This document shows positions 20,835-27,754 of a DNA stretch of 57,892 bases, piece after piece; position 1 is the first letter of the stretch; each line of letters starts with the position of its first letter. The notes below the pieces were generated by a model. That model saw only the letters and a program-made list of their open reading frames with translations. It was not told the DNA's origin and searched no databases. Source of the stretch: a virus; the IMG/VR virus record IMGVR_UViG_3300048793_000013, positions 1 through 57,892 of that record. One strand, given 5' to 3'. The position numbers were made by a program, and so were the translations under genes.

Positions 20835-21077
20835 ATGGGATTGCTGGAAAAGCATGAGGGGATCGCCGAACGCATCATTGAGCGCGAAGCTTTCGAGTAT
20901 GCTCTATGCAAGGGTGTCGGCGAACGCGAAGCGCGTGGCCGTCTAAAGCATGCGATCGTCATGGCGCTCGGAACTGAGTTCTCGCGGGGCGCGGAGTTGC
21001 AGCGCCGATCGATGGAAAGCAACGCCGAGATCGATCGCATCGAGCGCGACCTCGGAAATGGTCAACCCCCCATCTGA
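20835..21077 (+). CDS. Small helical protein (80 aa)
   Basis: MGLLEKHEGIAERIIEREAF, then YALCKGVGEREARGRLKHAI; highly charged and helical throughout. The start follows a TGAGGCCCGAACG motif that recurs through this operon. No family is recognised. Confidence 0.55.
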   Translation: MGLLEKHEGIAERIIEREAFEYALCKGVGEREARGRLKHAIVMALGTEFSRGAELQRRSMESNAEIDRIERDLGNGQPPI

Positions 21078-21446
21078 GGCCCCAATGAACTTGCTCGAAG
21101 AGTTTGCCTCGGCGGTAGCGCGCGGCGTTGAGGTCACGATCTTGACCAACGCGCGCGATCCGATCGATCTTCATTACAATTGGAAGTTCTGGGAGACGAG
21201 AGATTCGGGATGCGGAGAGGTCGTCGGCGCCGGCTACAGGCTCGTCGTTCGAGACTGCGACGGAGATAGCTCATGGTGGGAGCTTCGCCGCGGTCGCGAA
21301 GTGCTTGCCAAGGGCAGCAGCTACGACTGGAAGCCATACTATCATTTTGATTTTTGTTGCCTGGAGGCAGAGCGAGCCTTGCGCTCGGAAGTGAAGCGCC
21401 GCAAGACCGCTCTTCTGACAAAACGTCAACCCCTCATCTGAGGCCC
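21061..21446 (+). repeat. Duplicated gene-boundary sequence (21061-21082 and 21425-21446)
   Basis: Two near-identical 22-base copies spanning the end of one gene and the TGAGGCCC start motif of the next (one differs by C/T in the C-run). The same GAGGCCCG core precedes the ATGs at 20835, 21450, 21763, 22493 and 23247, and a GGCCGG variant precedes 22989. Confidence 0.7.
21085..21441 (+). CDS. Hypothetical protein (118 aa)
   Basis: Begins MNLLEEFASAVARGVEVTIL, followed by a strand-rich region (YRLVVRDCDGDSSWWELRRG) and HFDFCCLEAERALRSEVKR. The shared GAGGCCC motif precedes ATG 21085; the longer upstream frame overlaps the previous gene and was rejected. Function unknown. Confidence 0.55.
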   Translation: MNLLEEFASAVARGVEVTILTNARDPIDLHYNWKFWETRDSGCGEVVGAGYRLVVRDCDGDSSWWELRRGREVLAKGSSYDWKPYYHFDFCCLEAERALRSEVKRRKTALLTKRQPLI

Positions 21447-21449
21447 GAA

Positions 21450-21752
21450 ATGTCGGAACCTATCGCAATGCCGGTCGATGTGCGCGGGCCAATGCTGCAA
21501 GCGCGTAAGATCGTTGAGGATCACATCGCCGCTTACGGCATGGTGCCGCATCCCGACAAGATCAAGGAAGAGATAGCCACGGCGATTGGCTTCGCTCAAC
21601 TTGCATCGATCCCGCACCGGGACAAGGTTGAGGAATTGCTGCACAAGGTCGTCGATTTGACATGGGGCTATGCCATGGAGGATGGCAGCGTTCCATTGAC
21701 CAAAACCGCCGACACGATCATTGCGACCGCTAGAGCGTCACAGTCTCCTTGA
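21450..21752 (+). CDS. Hypothetical protein (100 aa)
   Basis: MSEPIAMPVDVRGPMLQARK then helices ending TADTIIATARASQSP, with a WGYAMEDGS loop. TGAGGCCCGAA directly precedes ATG 21450. No domain is recognised. Confidence 0.55.
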   Translation: MSEPIAMPVDVRGPMLQARKIVEDHIAAYGMVPHPDKIKEEIATAIGFAQLASIPHRDKVEELLHKVVDLTWGYAMEDGSVPLTKTADTIIATARASQSP

Positions 21753-21762
21753 AAGGCCCGTC

Positions 21763-21951
21763 ATGTCAAACGATTGGTACAACACCCTAATCGCCGCCAA
21801 AGCGCGGGCTCGCCTAAGCGGCCTTGGTTGTGCCTATGCCGTTCAATGGCCGCTGGGTCATTGCACCGTTGAGGATCGCAAACCCTCTCTGCGCTCGCCG
21901 CAGATGAAGGTGATCGAGTGTGACTGCACTGGCGCGGAGCACCTAGCGTGA
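21763..21951 (+). CDS. Small hypothetical protein (62 aa)
   Basis: MSNDWYNTLIAAKARARLSG then CAYAVQWPLGHCTVEDRKPS and VIECDCTG; may be a small Cys-containing fold. AAAGGCCCGTC precedes the ATG. The stop overlaps the next gene as GTGA. Confidence 0.5.
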   Translation: MSNDWYNTLIAAKARARLSGLGCAYAVQWPLGHCTVEDRKPSLRSPQMKVIECDCTGAEHLA

Positions 21952-22139
21952 TCGGAGCCTGTGAGTGCTGCGATCGGCAGAACGTGCCTCTTTCGCACAT
22001 CGACACGGTGTTCGGGATAGAAGCGTTTGCCTGCTACCTCTGTCTCGGTGAAGACCACCCTGACCCATACGCGGAGCTTGAGAATGGAATACGAGCTACG
22101 CCACCCCAAGACGGAAGCCGAAGCGATCGAGATCATTGA
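21948..22139 (+). CDS. Small zinc-ribbon protein (63 aa, GTG start)
   Basis: Contains CECCDRQNVPLSH and FACYLCLGED, two knuckles about 20 residues apart. Starts at GTG 21948 in a GTGA overlap with the previous stop. Its last 56 bases overlap the next gene, so its 3' end is uncertain. Function unknown. Confidence 0.45.
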   Translation: MIGACECCDRQNVPLSHIDTVFGIEAFACYLCLGEDHPDPYAELENGIRATPPQDGSRSDRDH

Positions 22140-22290
22140 GAGTGCATTGCACGTAATTTATGGACAAATTGAGCACTATCGCGGCGAGCGAAAGAAAGCC
22201 TGGAACGGCGATTATGTGACACATCTTCGGAAGGAAGCGCAGCATGCAATCGACTGGATACGACAATCCCATTTCACTAGCTGTGCTTGA
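22084..22290 (+). CDS. Small helical protein (68 aa)
   Basis: MEYELRHPKTEAEAIEIIES then GERKKAWNGDYVTHLRKEAQ, strongly helical. GGAG lies 7 bases before ATG 22084. The frame overlaps both neighbours. No family is recognised. Confidence 0.55.
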   Translation: MEYELRHPKTEAEAIEIIESALHVIYGQIEHYRGERKKAWNGDYVTHLRKEAQHAIDWIRQSHFTSCA

Positions 22291-22471
22291 CGACATGGAG
22301 CACGAAGCGAAGTACATGGACCATCCGGTCAATGCGAAAATGAAACTGCTTGCGGAAGCCCTTGTCACCCTGAAACACGCTCGCGTTTTCATTTGCACTC
22401 GCGAGAAAATGCACCCGACCGGGATCGAGCTTTACGACGATTTGGTTAAGCGCATAGAGCAAACTACATAG
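22244..22471 (+). CDS. Small hypothetical protein (75 aa)
   Basis: MQSTGYDNPISLAVLDDMEH then MKLLAEALVTLKHARVFIC: a short helical protein, ATG preceded by GGAAGGAAG inside the previous gene. Function unknown. Confidence 0.5.
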   Translation: MQSTGYDNPISLAVLDDMEHEAKYMDHPVNAKMKLLAEALVTLKHARVFICTREKMHPTGIELYDDLVKRIEQTT

Positions 22472-22492
22472 TCAACAGGTGAGGCCCGAAAA

Positions 22493-22633
22493 ATGGAACA
22501 CAATCATAACTACTCGCCGATCGTACATGCATTGGATCGGCTCCGTGACTTCTACACACGGGAGGCGCCGATCGTGCGTGCATTGGATAAACTCCGTGAT
22601 TTTTACAAGCGAGAGACCGAAGAACGCAGTTAA
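22493..22633 (+). CDS. Tiny protein of two tandem 17-18-residue repeats (46 aa)
   Basis: The product is nearly two copies of one unit: SPIVHALDRLRDFYTRE and APIVRALDKLRDFYKRE. TGAGGCCCGAAAA precedes the ATG. The duplication is visible at DNA level (about 54 bases apart). It could form an amphipathic helix pair; function is unknown, and it is below common gene-caller limits. Confidence 0.55.
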   Translation: MEHNHNYSPIVHALDRLRDFYTREAPIVRALDKLRDFYKRETEERS

Positions 22634-22680
22634 ACCACGTAAGGCAGGCTAGCGGGATGCCCGAACCTCCCGCGAACAAA

Positions 22681-22702
22681 TCTGCAAAGGATTCTGCAAA
22701 GG
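22681..22702 (+). repeat. Two direct repeats TCTGCAAAGG beside the tRNA-like site
   Basis: Copies at 22681-22690 and 22693-22702 (12-bp period), 55 bases from the tRNA-Pro segment. They could be integrase arm-type sites; alternatively they encode the SAKDSAK repeat of a 32-codon frame (22659-22754) with no clear ribosome site. Confidence 0.35.
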
Positions 22703-22756
22703 GCGCCTCCATCTCGATTTATCGACGCCCCACGCCATTGATTCGGTTCTGATTTT

Positions 22757-22846
22757 TGGTCGGAGCGCCGAGATTCGAACTCGGGACCCCCAGTCCCCCA
22801 GACTGTGGCAGTGGCTAGAACTTCACGCGAACGCCTGATCGCTCCT
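22757..22846 (-). tRNA. 3' half of a tRNA-Pro(GGG) gene; candidate attP core
   Basis: On the minus strand, 22805-22757 read like the 3' part of a tRNA-Pro: anticodon stem-loop with CTGGGGG (anticodon GGG), variable GGGTC, T-arm CCGAG-TTCGAAT-CTCGG, acceptor CGCTCCG, discriminator A and an encoded CCA. Upstream of that no canonical D-arm can be folded and the distance to the AGGAGCG that could pair with the acceptor (6 of 7 bp) is about 14 bases too long. That is what a phage attP looks like when it carries the 3' end of a host tRNA gene. A degenerate full-length tRNA is the alternative. Confidence 0.6.
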
Positions 22847-22970
22847 AGTTGCGCGCTGTTCCCCCGTTTGTGTCCTCGCGAATCGACATGACTGGCGTCA
22901 GCCGCGCGGTAAGAAGCCGCCGATAATCCTCGCAACCTTTTGCCCGTTCTGCGGAACGAAGCACGGGTGA
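22839..22970 (+). pseudogene. Possible remnant of a small zinc-ribbon gene
   Basis: An open frame without any ATG, GTG or TTG ends in KKPPIILATFCPFCGTKHG, a typical C-terminal zinc ribbon (CPFCG). The 5' part, including any start, is missing exactly where the tRNA-Pro segment lies, suggesting the gene was truncated when that segment was acquired. The evidence is the motif only. Confidence 0.3.
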
Positions 22971-22988
22971 CCACGAAAGGCCGGAACG

Positions 22989-23234
22989 ATGGCAAGCATG
23001 AATGATGCCGTGTGGAATGCTGGGCTCGCACAGATAGCCAAAGAACAGGCTTCTGCCGGAGAGTCGAAAATGCCGTGGCCTGCCCCTACGGAAGAAATGT
23101 TAGACGATCCAAAATTCATGGCGATTTGGCGCTGCATCAAGTCCTGGGACATCAATGTCCCAGGTGCCTATAACGGTTACTGCGGCGCTACCGGAAATCA
23201 TGCCCGCGCCATCTTCGTCGCGCTCAACAACTGA
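22989..23234 (+). CDS. Conserved small phage protein (81 aa)
   Basis: The C-terminal half, DDPKFMAIWRCIKSWDINVP followed by AYNGYCGATGNHARAI, is a short conserved pattern of rhizobial phage proteins of unknown function. AAAGGCCGG precedes the ATG. Followed by one more TGAGGCCCGTT-ATG motif (ATG 23247) whose frame stops after six codons. Confidence 0.6.
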   Translation: MASMNDAVWNAGLAQIAKEQASAGESKMPWPAPTEEMLDDPKFMAIWRCIKSWDINVPGAYNGYCGATGNHARAIFVALNN

Positions 23235-23256
23235 GGCCCGTTATGTCTGCGCTTAG

Positions 23257-23467
23257 TCAATAGACACTTTTAAGCCCAACATTTCTCCTACTCACAAGAT
23301 CAACCGTAACCATCACAATATCTCCGGGGCGCATGGATTCCGACTCGATGTCGAGCAAGAATGTTTCCTTTCGTGTTGGTGCTTTTCATCCAAACCTCGA
23401 CGAGGCCATCTTGTGGACATGTGCTTTGTACGGTGTATTCGGCGGAGAGGAGAGGAGGGCCATTCAT
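23257..23467 (-). pseudogene. Small gene interrupted by a +1 frameshift
   Basis: ATG 23467 overlaps the stop of the upstream coiled-coil gene. Frame 1 reads MNGPPLLSAEYTVQSTCPQD, then VEVWMKSTNTK; at AAA-G-GAA, skipping one G moves into a frame reading ETFLLDIESESMRPGD then IVMVTVDLVSRRNVG and a TGA at 23257. Together this reads as one ~70-aa protein. It may be a sequencing error, a decayed gene or +1 recoding. Confidence 0.4.
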
Positions 23468-24078
23468 TTATGGAAACCGCTCGCTATGAAAAGCGCGACG
23501 GCAGCGATGGCGGCGCCGATGACGGCCACAACAAAGGTGCGATTGTCGGTCGTGTTCTTTTTTGTATCGCGCGTATCCTCACGTAAATCATAACGGTTCT
23601 TATCGCTGCTCGCTGTCCCTCCCTGTCCAAGGTCAAGCCGAGAAGTCAAGGCGGTCACCATCGTTCGCAGCACTTCGATTTTGTCATTAGTAGCTTTAAT
23701 CTCGGTTGCGAAATTTGATGCCAGTCCTTTGAGCAGTTCGCCCACATTCAACTCGAACTTGGCTGCCGATTCCTTTTGCGTCGAAAGCGCGGCAGCGAGC
23801 GCGACCGCATTTGCCTTTGCAAGCTGGTCCACAAGGTCCTTGGTAGCAGTAGCTAGCTGGCTGACGAGCTTTTCATTGGCACTGAATTTGTCGTTGACTG
23901 CGTTTAAAAGCGCGGCAAGAGTATCTTTAAGCTCTCCGCGCGCCAGTGTCGTAGCCCCATCGCGGATTTCGAATTTATCGTTGATCGTGCGTTCGAGTAA
24001 TTCAAGCCTCTCCAGGACCGCCTGCGTGGGGTCTGGATTGGTTTTGACAACCGAGGAGTCTCCTTTGGGGGGTACCAT
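23464..24078 (-). CDS. Coiled-coil protein with C-terminal membrane anchor
   Basis: About 170 residues of heptad-like helix (VLERLELLERTINDKFEI, then AVNDKFSANEKLVSQLATAT) end in RTFVVAVIGAAIAAVALFIA, one transmembrane helix with a short basic tail. The layout fits phage lysis/holin-region membrane proteins. AGGAG lies 9 bases before ATG 24078. Spanin-like or holin-accessory roles are guesses. Confidence 0.6.
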   Translation of the reverse strand: MVPPKGDSSVVKTNPDPTQAVLERLELLERTINDKFEIRDGATTLARGELKDTLAALLNAVNDKFSANEKLVSQLATATKDLVDQLAKANAVALAAALSTQKESAAKFELNVGELLKGLASNFATEIKATNDKIEVLRTMVTALTSRLDLGQGGTASSDKNRYDLREDTRDTKKNTTDNRTFVVAVIGAAIAAVALFIASGFHK

Positions 24079-24127
24079 ATTCAAAATCTCCTAGCCACGC
24101 GCTTGATCTACGCGAGAACTCGTTACG

Positions 24128-24631
24128 TTACCTATCTAGGTAGGTTATCCCGCCGTCCTGTTGAAGTCCAACATGCTGGCTGGTAGGGACCAACTCCGTT
24201 CGGCGATTGCCAAAATCACCAAAGTTGATAAATCCAAGTCCGCCGGTCAGGGCCTTTGCAGCCAAACCAAGGATGATGATCAAGGCCACGACTGACAGCA
24301 CGAAGCTGATTTGTTGGGCCATCGGGAACTGGAAATAAACCAGTGCCGAATCAATGATGTAGAGCAAGAGGTACATCACGAGCACACCAATGGCAAACTC
24401 AAGAATACCACCGACAGTGATGTGGATCGTTCCGGCTGGAACCCCCATCCCGAACGCACTGAGAATAGCCCCCAGGACGACGAGAATGCACGCACCCCAA
24501 ACGGCCGTCCTGGCAAATCTGGCCCACGGCTCGGGGAGCGGCCTGAAGGTCATTGCGGCATAGATCAGCGCGCCTATGATGGCAACGCCAAAGAAGGTGA
24601 ATATCAAAGCGCCGATTGCGGCGAGATTCAT
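24128..24631 (-). CDS. Four-helix membrane protein, holin candidate
   Basis: Hydrophobic segments near residues 5-28, 42-63, 70-92 and 105-130 (IGALIFTFFGVAIIGALIYA, then ACILVVLGAILSAFGMGV, VLVMYLLLYIIDSALV and FVLSVVALIIILGLAAKAL), and a polar C-terminus. CAGGAG precedes the ATG. Its place between the coiled-coil membrane protein and the lysis enzymes suggests a holin or another envelope protein. Confidence 0.55.
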   Translation of the reverse strand: MNLAAIGALIFTFFGVAIIGALIYAAMTFRPLPEPWARFARTAVWGACILVVLGAILSAFGMGVPAGTIHITVGGILEFAIGVLVMYLLLYIIDSALVYFQFPMAQQISFVLSVVALIIILGLAAKALTGGLGFINFGDFGNRRTELVPTSQHVGLQQDGGITYLDR

Positions 24632-24658
24632 AGTGATTCTCCTGTTATTTGTTGTATG

Positions 24659-24979
24659 CTATCCCGGCCGATGGCTACCGGCTGGATTCCGGTGCACACC
24701 CCACAAGACACCCTCCCGGTCCAATTCATCGCCGTGCATTTCCGCGATCTCTTGGGCTCGGATGTTGTTGAACATGAAGATTTCAAATGTGGCCGACACC
24801 TTGGCATAGTCCGTGATCCGCTTGGCATAGACCCAATCAGGTTCCGGGAACAGGACTTGCCGATCGGGTGCGGGACGCTCGCTGCGGCGATGCTCGCACC
24901 ACACATTCGCAGTTGTGCATTGGGCTTGAGCCGCTGTGGATAAAACGACAGCAGCTAGGATAAGGGCGAGGCGGATCAT
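24659..24979 (-). CDS. Exported protein of the lysis region (106 aa)
   Basis: MIRLALILAAVVLSTAAQAQ is a signal peptide; the mature part has two early cysteines (CTTANVWC) and PEPDWVYAKRITDYAKVSAT. ATGA overlap with the holin-like gene upstream. It could be an o-spanin or periplasmic factor but has no proper lipobox. A TTATCCACA (DnaA-box) match at 24935-24943 lies inside it. Confidence 0.5.
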   Translation of the reverse strand: MIRLALILAAVVLSTAAQAQCTTANVWCEHRRSERPAPDRQVLFPEPDWVYAKRITDYAKVSATFEIFMFNNIRAQEIAEMHGDELDREGVLWGVHRNPAGSHRPG

Positions 24980-25410
24980 GCGTTTCTCGGTTTGTCTGGG
25001 GACGATGGCGGAGCTGGGCTCGCATCGATTACCTTGGCGAGGTTAGGATCAGCGACCGCTGCAGCCACCGCGCCAGTTGCCCCGGTGACGGGGATGATTG
25101 CCTTGATCCCCGCCATGGCGTCCACGGACGAAATCTTAGCCATGTCAGAGATGCCGTCGAACGCCATCCTGCGTTCCGGTGCGGACAGCGACAGGGCGTT
25201 ATTTAGCTTCGATACGTCTGTTGTCGCGTTGTAGTGTAGGGCGGACAGGATCGCCGTGCCGATGAAAGCAAGGAACATGCACCAACTTTTGACGGCAGGT
25301 ATCCAGACGACTGGGATCATGTCCGTCAGGTTCAGGGCGCCGAGCCCGATGGCCTGTTCGACCATTATTGCAATGCTGATCCACACGGCTATCTTTGGGT
25401 CAATGTTCAT
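24976..25410 (-). CDS. Two-helix holin-like protein
   Basis: Two transmembrane helices near the N-terminus (KIAVWISIAIMVEQAIGLGA and VKSWCMFLAFIGTAILSALH) joined by a short loop, then a soluble Ala-rich C-terminal region. This is the class II holin layout common in rhizobial phages. It lies directly downstream of the NlpC/P60-like gene. Confidence 0.65.
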   Translation of the reverse strand: MNIDPKIAVWISIAIMVEQAIGLGALNLTDMIPVVWIPAVKSWCMFLAFIGTAILSALHYNATTDVSKLNNALSLSAPERRMAFDGISDMAKISSVDAMAGIKAIIPVTGATGAVAAAVADPNLAKVIDASPAPPSSPDKPRNA

Positions 25411-25416
25411 TATCCT

Positions 25417-25917
25417 TTATCCCTTAGGTTGTCTTATTTCAGGGTCTACCACAAGAACGCGCCCGCTTAAAATCAATAACAGATCGGCCGGGCTAATCTC
25501 ATGGGCCGGCCGGCTTAGCGGGACGCCGAAGTATCCGCAGGAGCGCAGCGCCAGCACCATCAAGGCGGAACAGATGACATGCATCGGAACATGCTGATCG
25601 AGCCGAAGCACAAAACCCAAGATCGACTCGATGTCGTAGGGCCTTCCGATTTTTCCTGTGAGAAACTTCACAAATTGTGGAACATCATCGCACGGCAGCG
25701 CCAAGAAAAGCTGTTTGGTCCAGATTGTATCATCATAGTTCGGTGCTCGCGCTTGAACGCCTCCATCCGCATGAGCACCTAGATAAGTGCCATCTGGCAT
25801 TACTGCTTCGACATGGCTCGCCCAAAAATCCTCCGCAAATCGAATGCCGGCCGAGACCGGATCGGATGTCGTGACGAAGCGCAAGACGAGGTTTCCAGTG
25901 GAAGGATCAGTCCTCAT
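25417..25917 (-). CDS. Permuted NlpC/P60-like (papain-fold) hydrolase
   Basis: SHVEAVMPDGTYLGAHADGG places the His (35) first and VICSALM places the Cys (116) later, the circularly permuted order of YiiX/YebB-type NlpC/P60 enzymes. GRPYDIESILGF in between fits the family's substrate side. Such enzymes cut peptide or acyl bonds, and in the lysis cassette a peptidoglycan or lipid target is likely. ATGA overlap with the gene upstream. Confidence 0.65.
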   Translation of the reverse strand: MRTDPSTGNLVLRFVTTSDPVSAGIRFAEDFWASHVEAVMPDGTYLGAHADGGVQARAPNYDDTIWTKQLFLALPCDDVPQFVKFLTGKIGRPYDIESILGFVLRLDQHVPMHVICSALMVLALRSCGYFGVPLSRPAHEISPADLLLILSGRVLVVDPEIRQPKG

Positions 25918-26132
25918 TCGGTTCTCCGGTTTGTTTTACGAATGATAGCCCTCATCACCTCCAAGGCCGGTTCCTTGACGGTCACAGTCTTGCCGTCCGC
26001 CGTCGCGATGTTCGTTTGATGGTCGAACGTGTAGACGTGAACGATTTGATCGACGGCGAAGAAATGGGCTTGGCCGGTCGGAGAGTGCACCGTGATCCAT
26101 GCGATGGTGAGATAGGTGAACGACTTCCACAA
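25914..26132 (-). CDS. Small beta-rich protein (72 aa, TTG start)
   Basis: Reads FTYLTIAWITVHSPTGQAHF then FAVDQIVHVYTFDHQTNIAT and VKEPALEVMRAII, a compact strand-rich fold seen in small phage proteins. No ribosome site supports the ATG at 26225 (that stretch encodes another peptide), so a TTG at 26132 or the GTG of VHS is likelier. Start uncertain. Confidence 0.5.
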   Translation of the reverse strand: MWKSFTYLTIAWITVHSPTGQAHFFAVDQIVHVYTFDHQTNIATADGKTVTVKEPALEVMRAIIRKTNRRTE

Positions 26133-26137
26133 TGGAA

Positions 26138-26209
26138 TCAGGTGCCAAATCTCACCCAAATAACAAATAGGATTCCAATCACGGTTGCGACAATAAGAGC
26201 GGTGTGCAT
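26138..26209 (-). CDS. Tiny membrane peptide (23 aa)
   Basis: MHTALIVATVIGILFVIWVR followed by FGT: a single hydrophobic helix with one Arg. GGAGG lies exactly 7 bases before the ATG, among the best ribosome sites in this region. It sits between the endolysin and the NlpC/P60 genes, so it may be a holin-like or lysis-regulating peptide. Confidence 0.55.
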   Translation of the reverse strand: MHTALIVATVIGILFVIWVRFGT

Positions 26210-26225
26210 GGGGAATCCTCCGCAT

Positions 26226-27062
26226 TTAGGCGGCCCCCTGAATGGCGGCAATGGTATCAGGCCTTACCACCCCATCAACCGTAAGATTGTGTTGTGCCTG
26301 GAATGCCTTGACGGCCTCGCGAGTGGCTGGACCATCGGCACCGTCTACGACAAGCGGCGGCGAAGCTCCTAGCCGGTTCAGTTGAGTTTGCAGCCACGCT
26401 GCATCGAATGTGTCCGTTGTTGTGTCGGCAAGCAAATCCTGTTTCCACAAGACAAGTTGGCGCTTCCGCTCTGTGAGGCCATTGGTGCCGCCGTTGAGCC
26501 GTTTAGTGACCATCAAGACGTTATCGGCCTCAGCAAACGGGAGACACCCGCAGACGATGAAATCCGCCACACCGCATTCTAGGGTGTGCTCAGGGTCGAT
26601 CACAGCGTCGGGGTTATGGAGAAGATCAAGATCGACGCCGTGCGCTTTCAGGAATGCGTCGAGTTTTGCATAGCCGTCCTCACCGGTAACCTGAGAAAGG
26701 CCGCGCCCTCTGTTGTTGTATCCGTCATCGCTTGGAGGCGGCAGATTGCCCATACGCCCCCCATATGCGACATCGAACACGAGGCGTGGATTGTGCGCGG
26801 CACGGGCGGCCATCGTCGGGGTAAAGTGCGTCGGGAACGTATTGAGCAGCCCTTGCGCCGAATAATTCCCGTTCTCGACCATTTCCAATCCCTGGCCGCA
26901 CTCCTCTGAGGCTTGGGCCATGAAATGAGCCTGTACGAGCGGAGAGTTGAGGCCATACTTGGAGAACACGGCCGGCGCGGTAGCAACGATGCCCTCTGAA
27001 AGACCGGGCACATGCTGGTCCGCGTGAGGCCATCTCCGATTCATCATTTCAATGGTAAGCAT
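26226..27062 (-). CDS. Endolysin: GH19-type lysozyme/chitinase plus peptidoglycan-binding domain
   Basis: Residues ~30-190 follow the GH19 layout: AHFMAQASEECGQGLEMVEN (catalytic Glu candidates at 53/54), NYSAQGLLNTFP, GYNNRGRGLSQVTGEDGY and RLNGGTNGLTERKRQL. Residues ~205-277 are a PG_binding_1 module (LQTQLNRLG, VDGADGPATREAVKAFQ, VDGVVRPDT). It cuts the glycan backbone of peptidoglycan at lysis. No signal peptide, so release depends on a holin. Confidence 0.85.
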   Translation of the reverse strand: MLTIEMMNRRWPHADQHVPGLSEGIVATAPAVFSKYGLNSPLVQAHFMAQASEECGQGLEMVENGNYSAQGLLNTFPTHFTPTMAARAAHNPRLVFDVAYGGRMGNLPPPSDDGYNNRGRGLSQVTGEDGYAKLDAFLKAHGVDLDLLHNPDAVIDPEHTLECGVADFIVCGCLPFAEADNVLMVTKRLNGGTNGLTERKRQLVLWKQDLLADTTTDTFDAAWLQTQLNRLGASPPLVVDGADGPATREAVKAFQAQHNLTVDGVVRPDTIAAIQGAA

Positions 27063-27116
27063 GATCCATACTTTCTTTTGTTAGCCGCCTGCTCTGTCAG
27101 ATATGAGGACGAAGAT

Positions 27117-27329
27117 TCACCGCTCCCAGATGTCGGTAACTAGCCCATCGGCCTGGGACACGCATTCGACCCGAACGCGGCCATCTGTGCGCGCAAGACC
27201 AGCCGCTGCATTGCCAGCCGCAACGCAGTCCTCGCGACTGCTAAACATGAAAGGACCAAATGGATTTCCGAGCGTTATCGGCAGATCGACAAAAAAGATT
27301 GTGAGGGCGAAAGCCGCTTGAGCGAGCAT
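27117..27329 (-). CDS. Small exported protein (70 aa)
   Basis: MLAQAAFALTIFFVDLPITL is a signal peptide; the mature region has a Cys pair (REDCVAAGN, RVECVSQ) probably forming a disulfide. GGGGTG precedes ATG 27329, directly after the previous stop. Part of the lysis block; function unknown. Confidence 0.55.
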   Translation of the reverse strand: MLAQAAFALTIFFVDLPITLGNPFGPFMFSSREDCVAAGNAAAGLARTDGRVRVECVSQADGLVTDIWER

Positions 27330-27331
27330 TT

Positions 27332-27739
27332 TCACACCCCATCGCCTGGAAAGAAGCAGAACGGCAGATCGCCCCCGGTATTGAGAATAAAGATGACGAC
27401 ATGCCCGGTTGGATTTCCCTGACGCAGTTTGTCGATCACATCCGGTGAGATCACAAACCTCTGCCCGTTGCGGTTCTTGCGGCCTTGGATGATGCGTTCG
27501 TCCGTAACAGTAACGATCCATTGGCCGTCAACCGTTTCCGACTTGTCTGCCCAGAAGGCATCGGACTTACCGCAGCACTTGCCGCCGGTCGCGCCGGGCG
27601 CGGCGCCGGGCCACGGGTTGCGTTGCGCTTTCTCATACCAAGCATCAATCTCGGCATCGCCGGATGAAATCCAGTTCTCGGCGAGCGCGGGCGTGGCAAG
27701 CAGAAGGGAAATGGCGATGAGCCCATTTCGTAGGTGCAT
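27332..27739 (-). CDS. Exported protein, first gene of the lysis block (135 aa)
   Basis: Signal peptide MHLRNGLIAISLLLATPALA, then EIDAWYEKAQRNPWPG, a KCCGKSDAFWAD motif, and RFVISPDVIDKLRQGNPTGH; C-terminal FCFF. Similar exported proteins with CCGxxDA occur in rhizobial phages and bacteria with unknown role. GGAG precedes the ATG and an extended -10 promoter lies about 20 bases further up. Confidence 0.6.
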   Translation of the reverse strand: MHLRNGLIAISLLLATPALAENWISSGDAEIDAWYEKAQRNPWPGAAPGATGGKCCGKSDAFWADKSETVDGQWIVTVTDERIIQGRKNRNGQRFVISPDVIDKLRQGNPTGHVVIFILNTGGDLPFCFFPGDGV

Positions 27740-27754
27740 TCTATGCTCCTTTTG

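Noticed and set aside
22659-22754. 32-codon frame MPEPPANKSAKDSAKG ... between the tandem-repeat gene and the tRNA segment
   Set aside because: No clear ribosome site, and its repeats may instead be integrase arm sites. Kept only as part of the repeat feature.
23247-23262. Gene starting at the last GAGGCCCG motif
   Set aside because: The frame stops after six codons (MSALSQ), so it is at most a relic of a gene lost at the module boundary.
24935-24943. Perfect DnaA-box 9-mer
   Set aside because: A single exact copy is expected by chance in a window this size on two strands, and it lies inside a coding gene with no cluster of further boxes.
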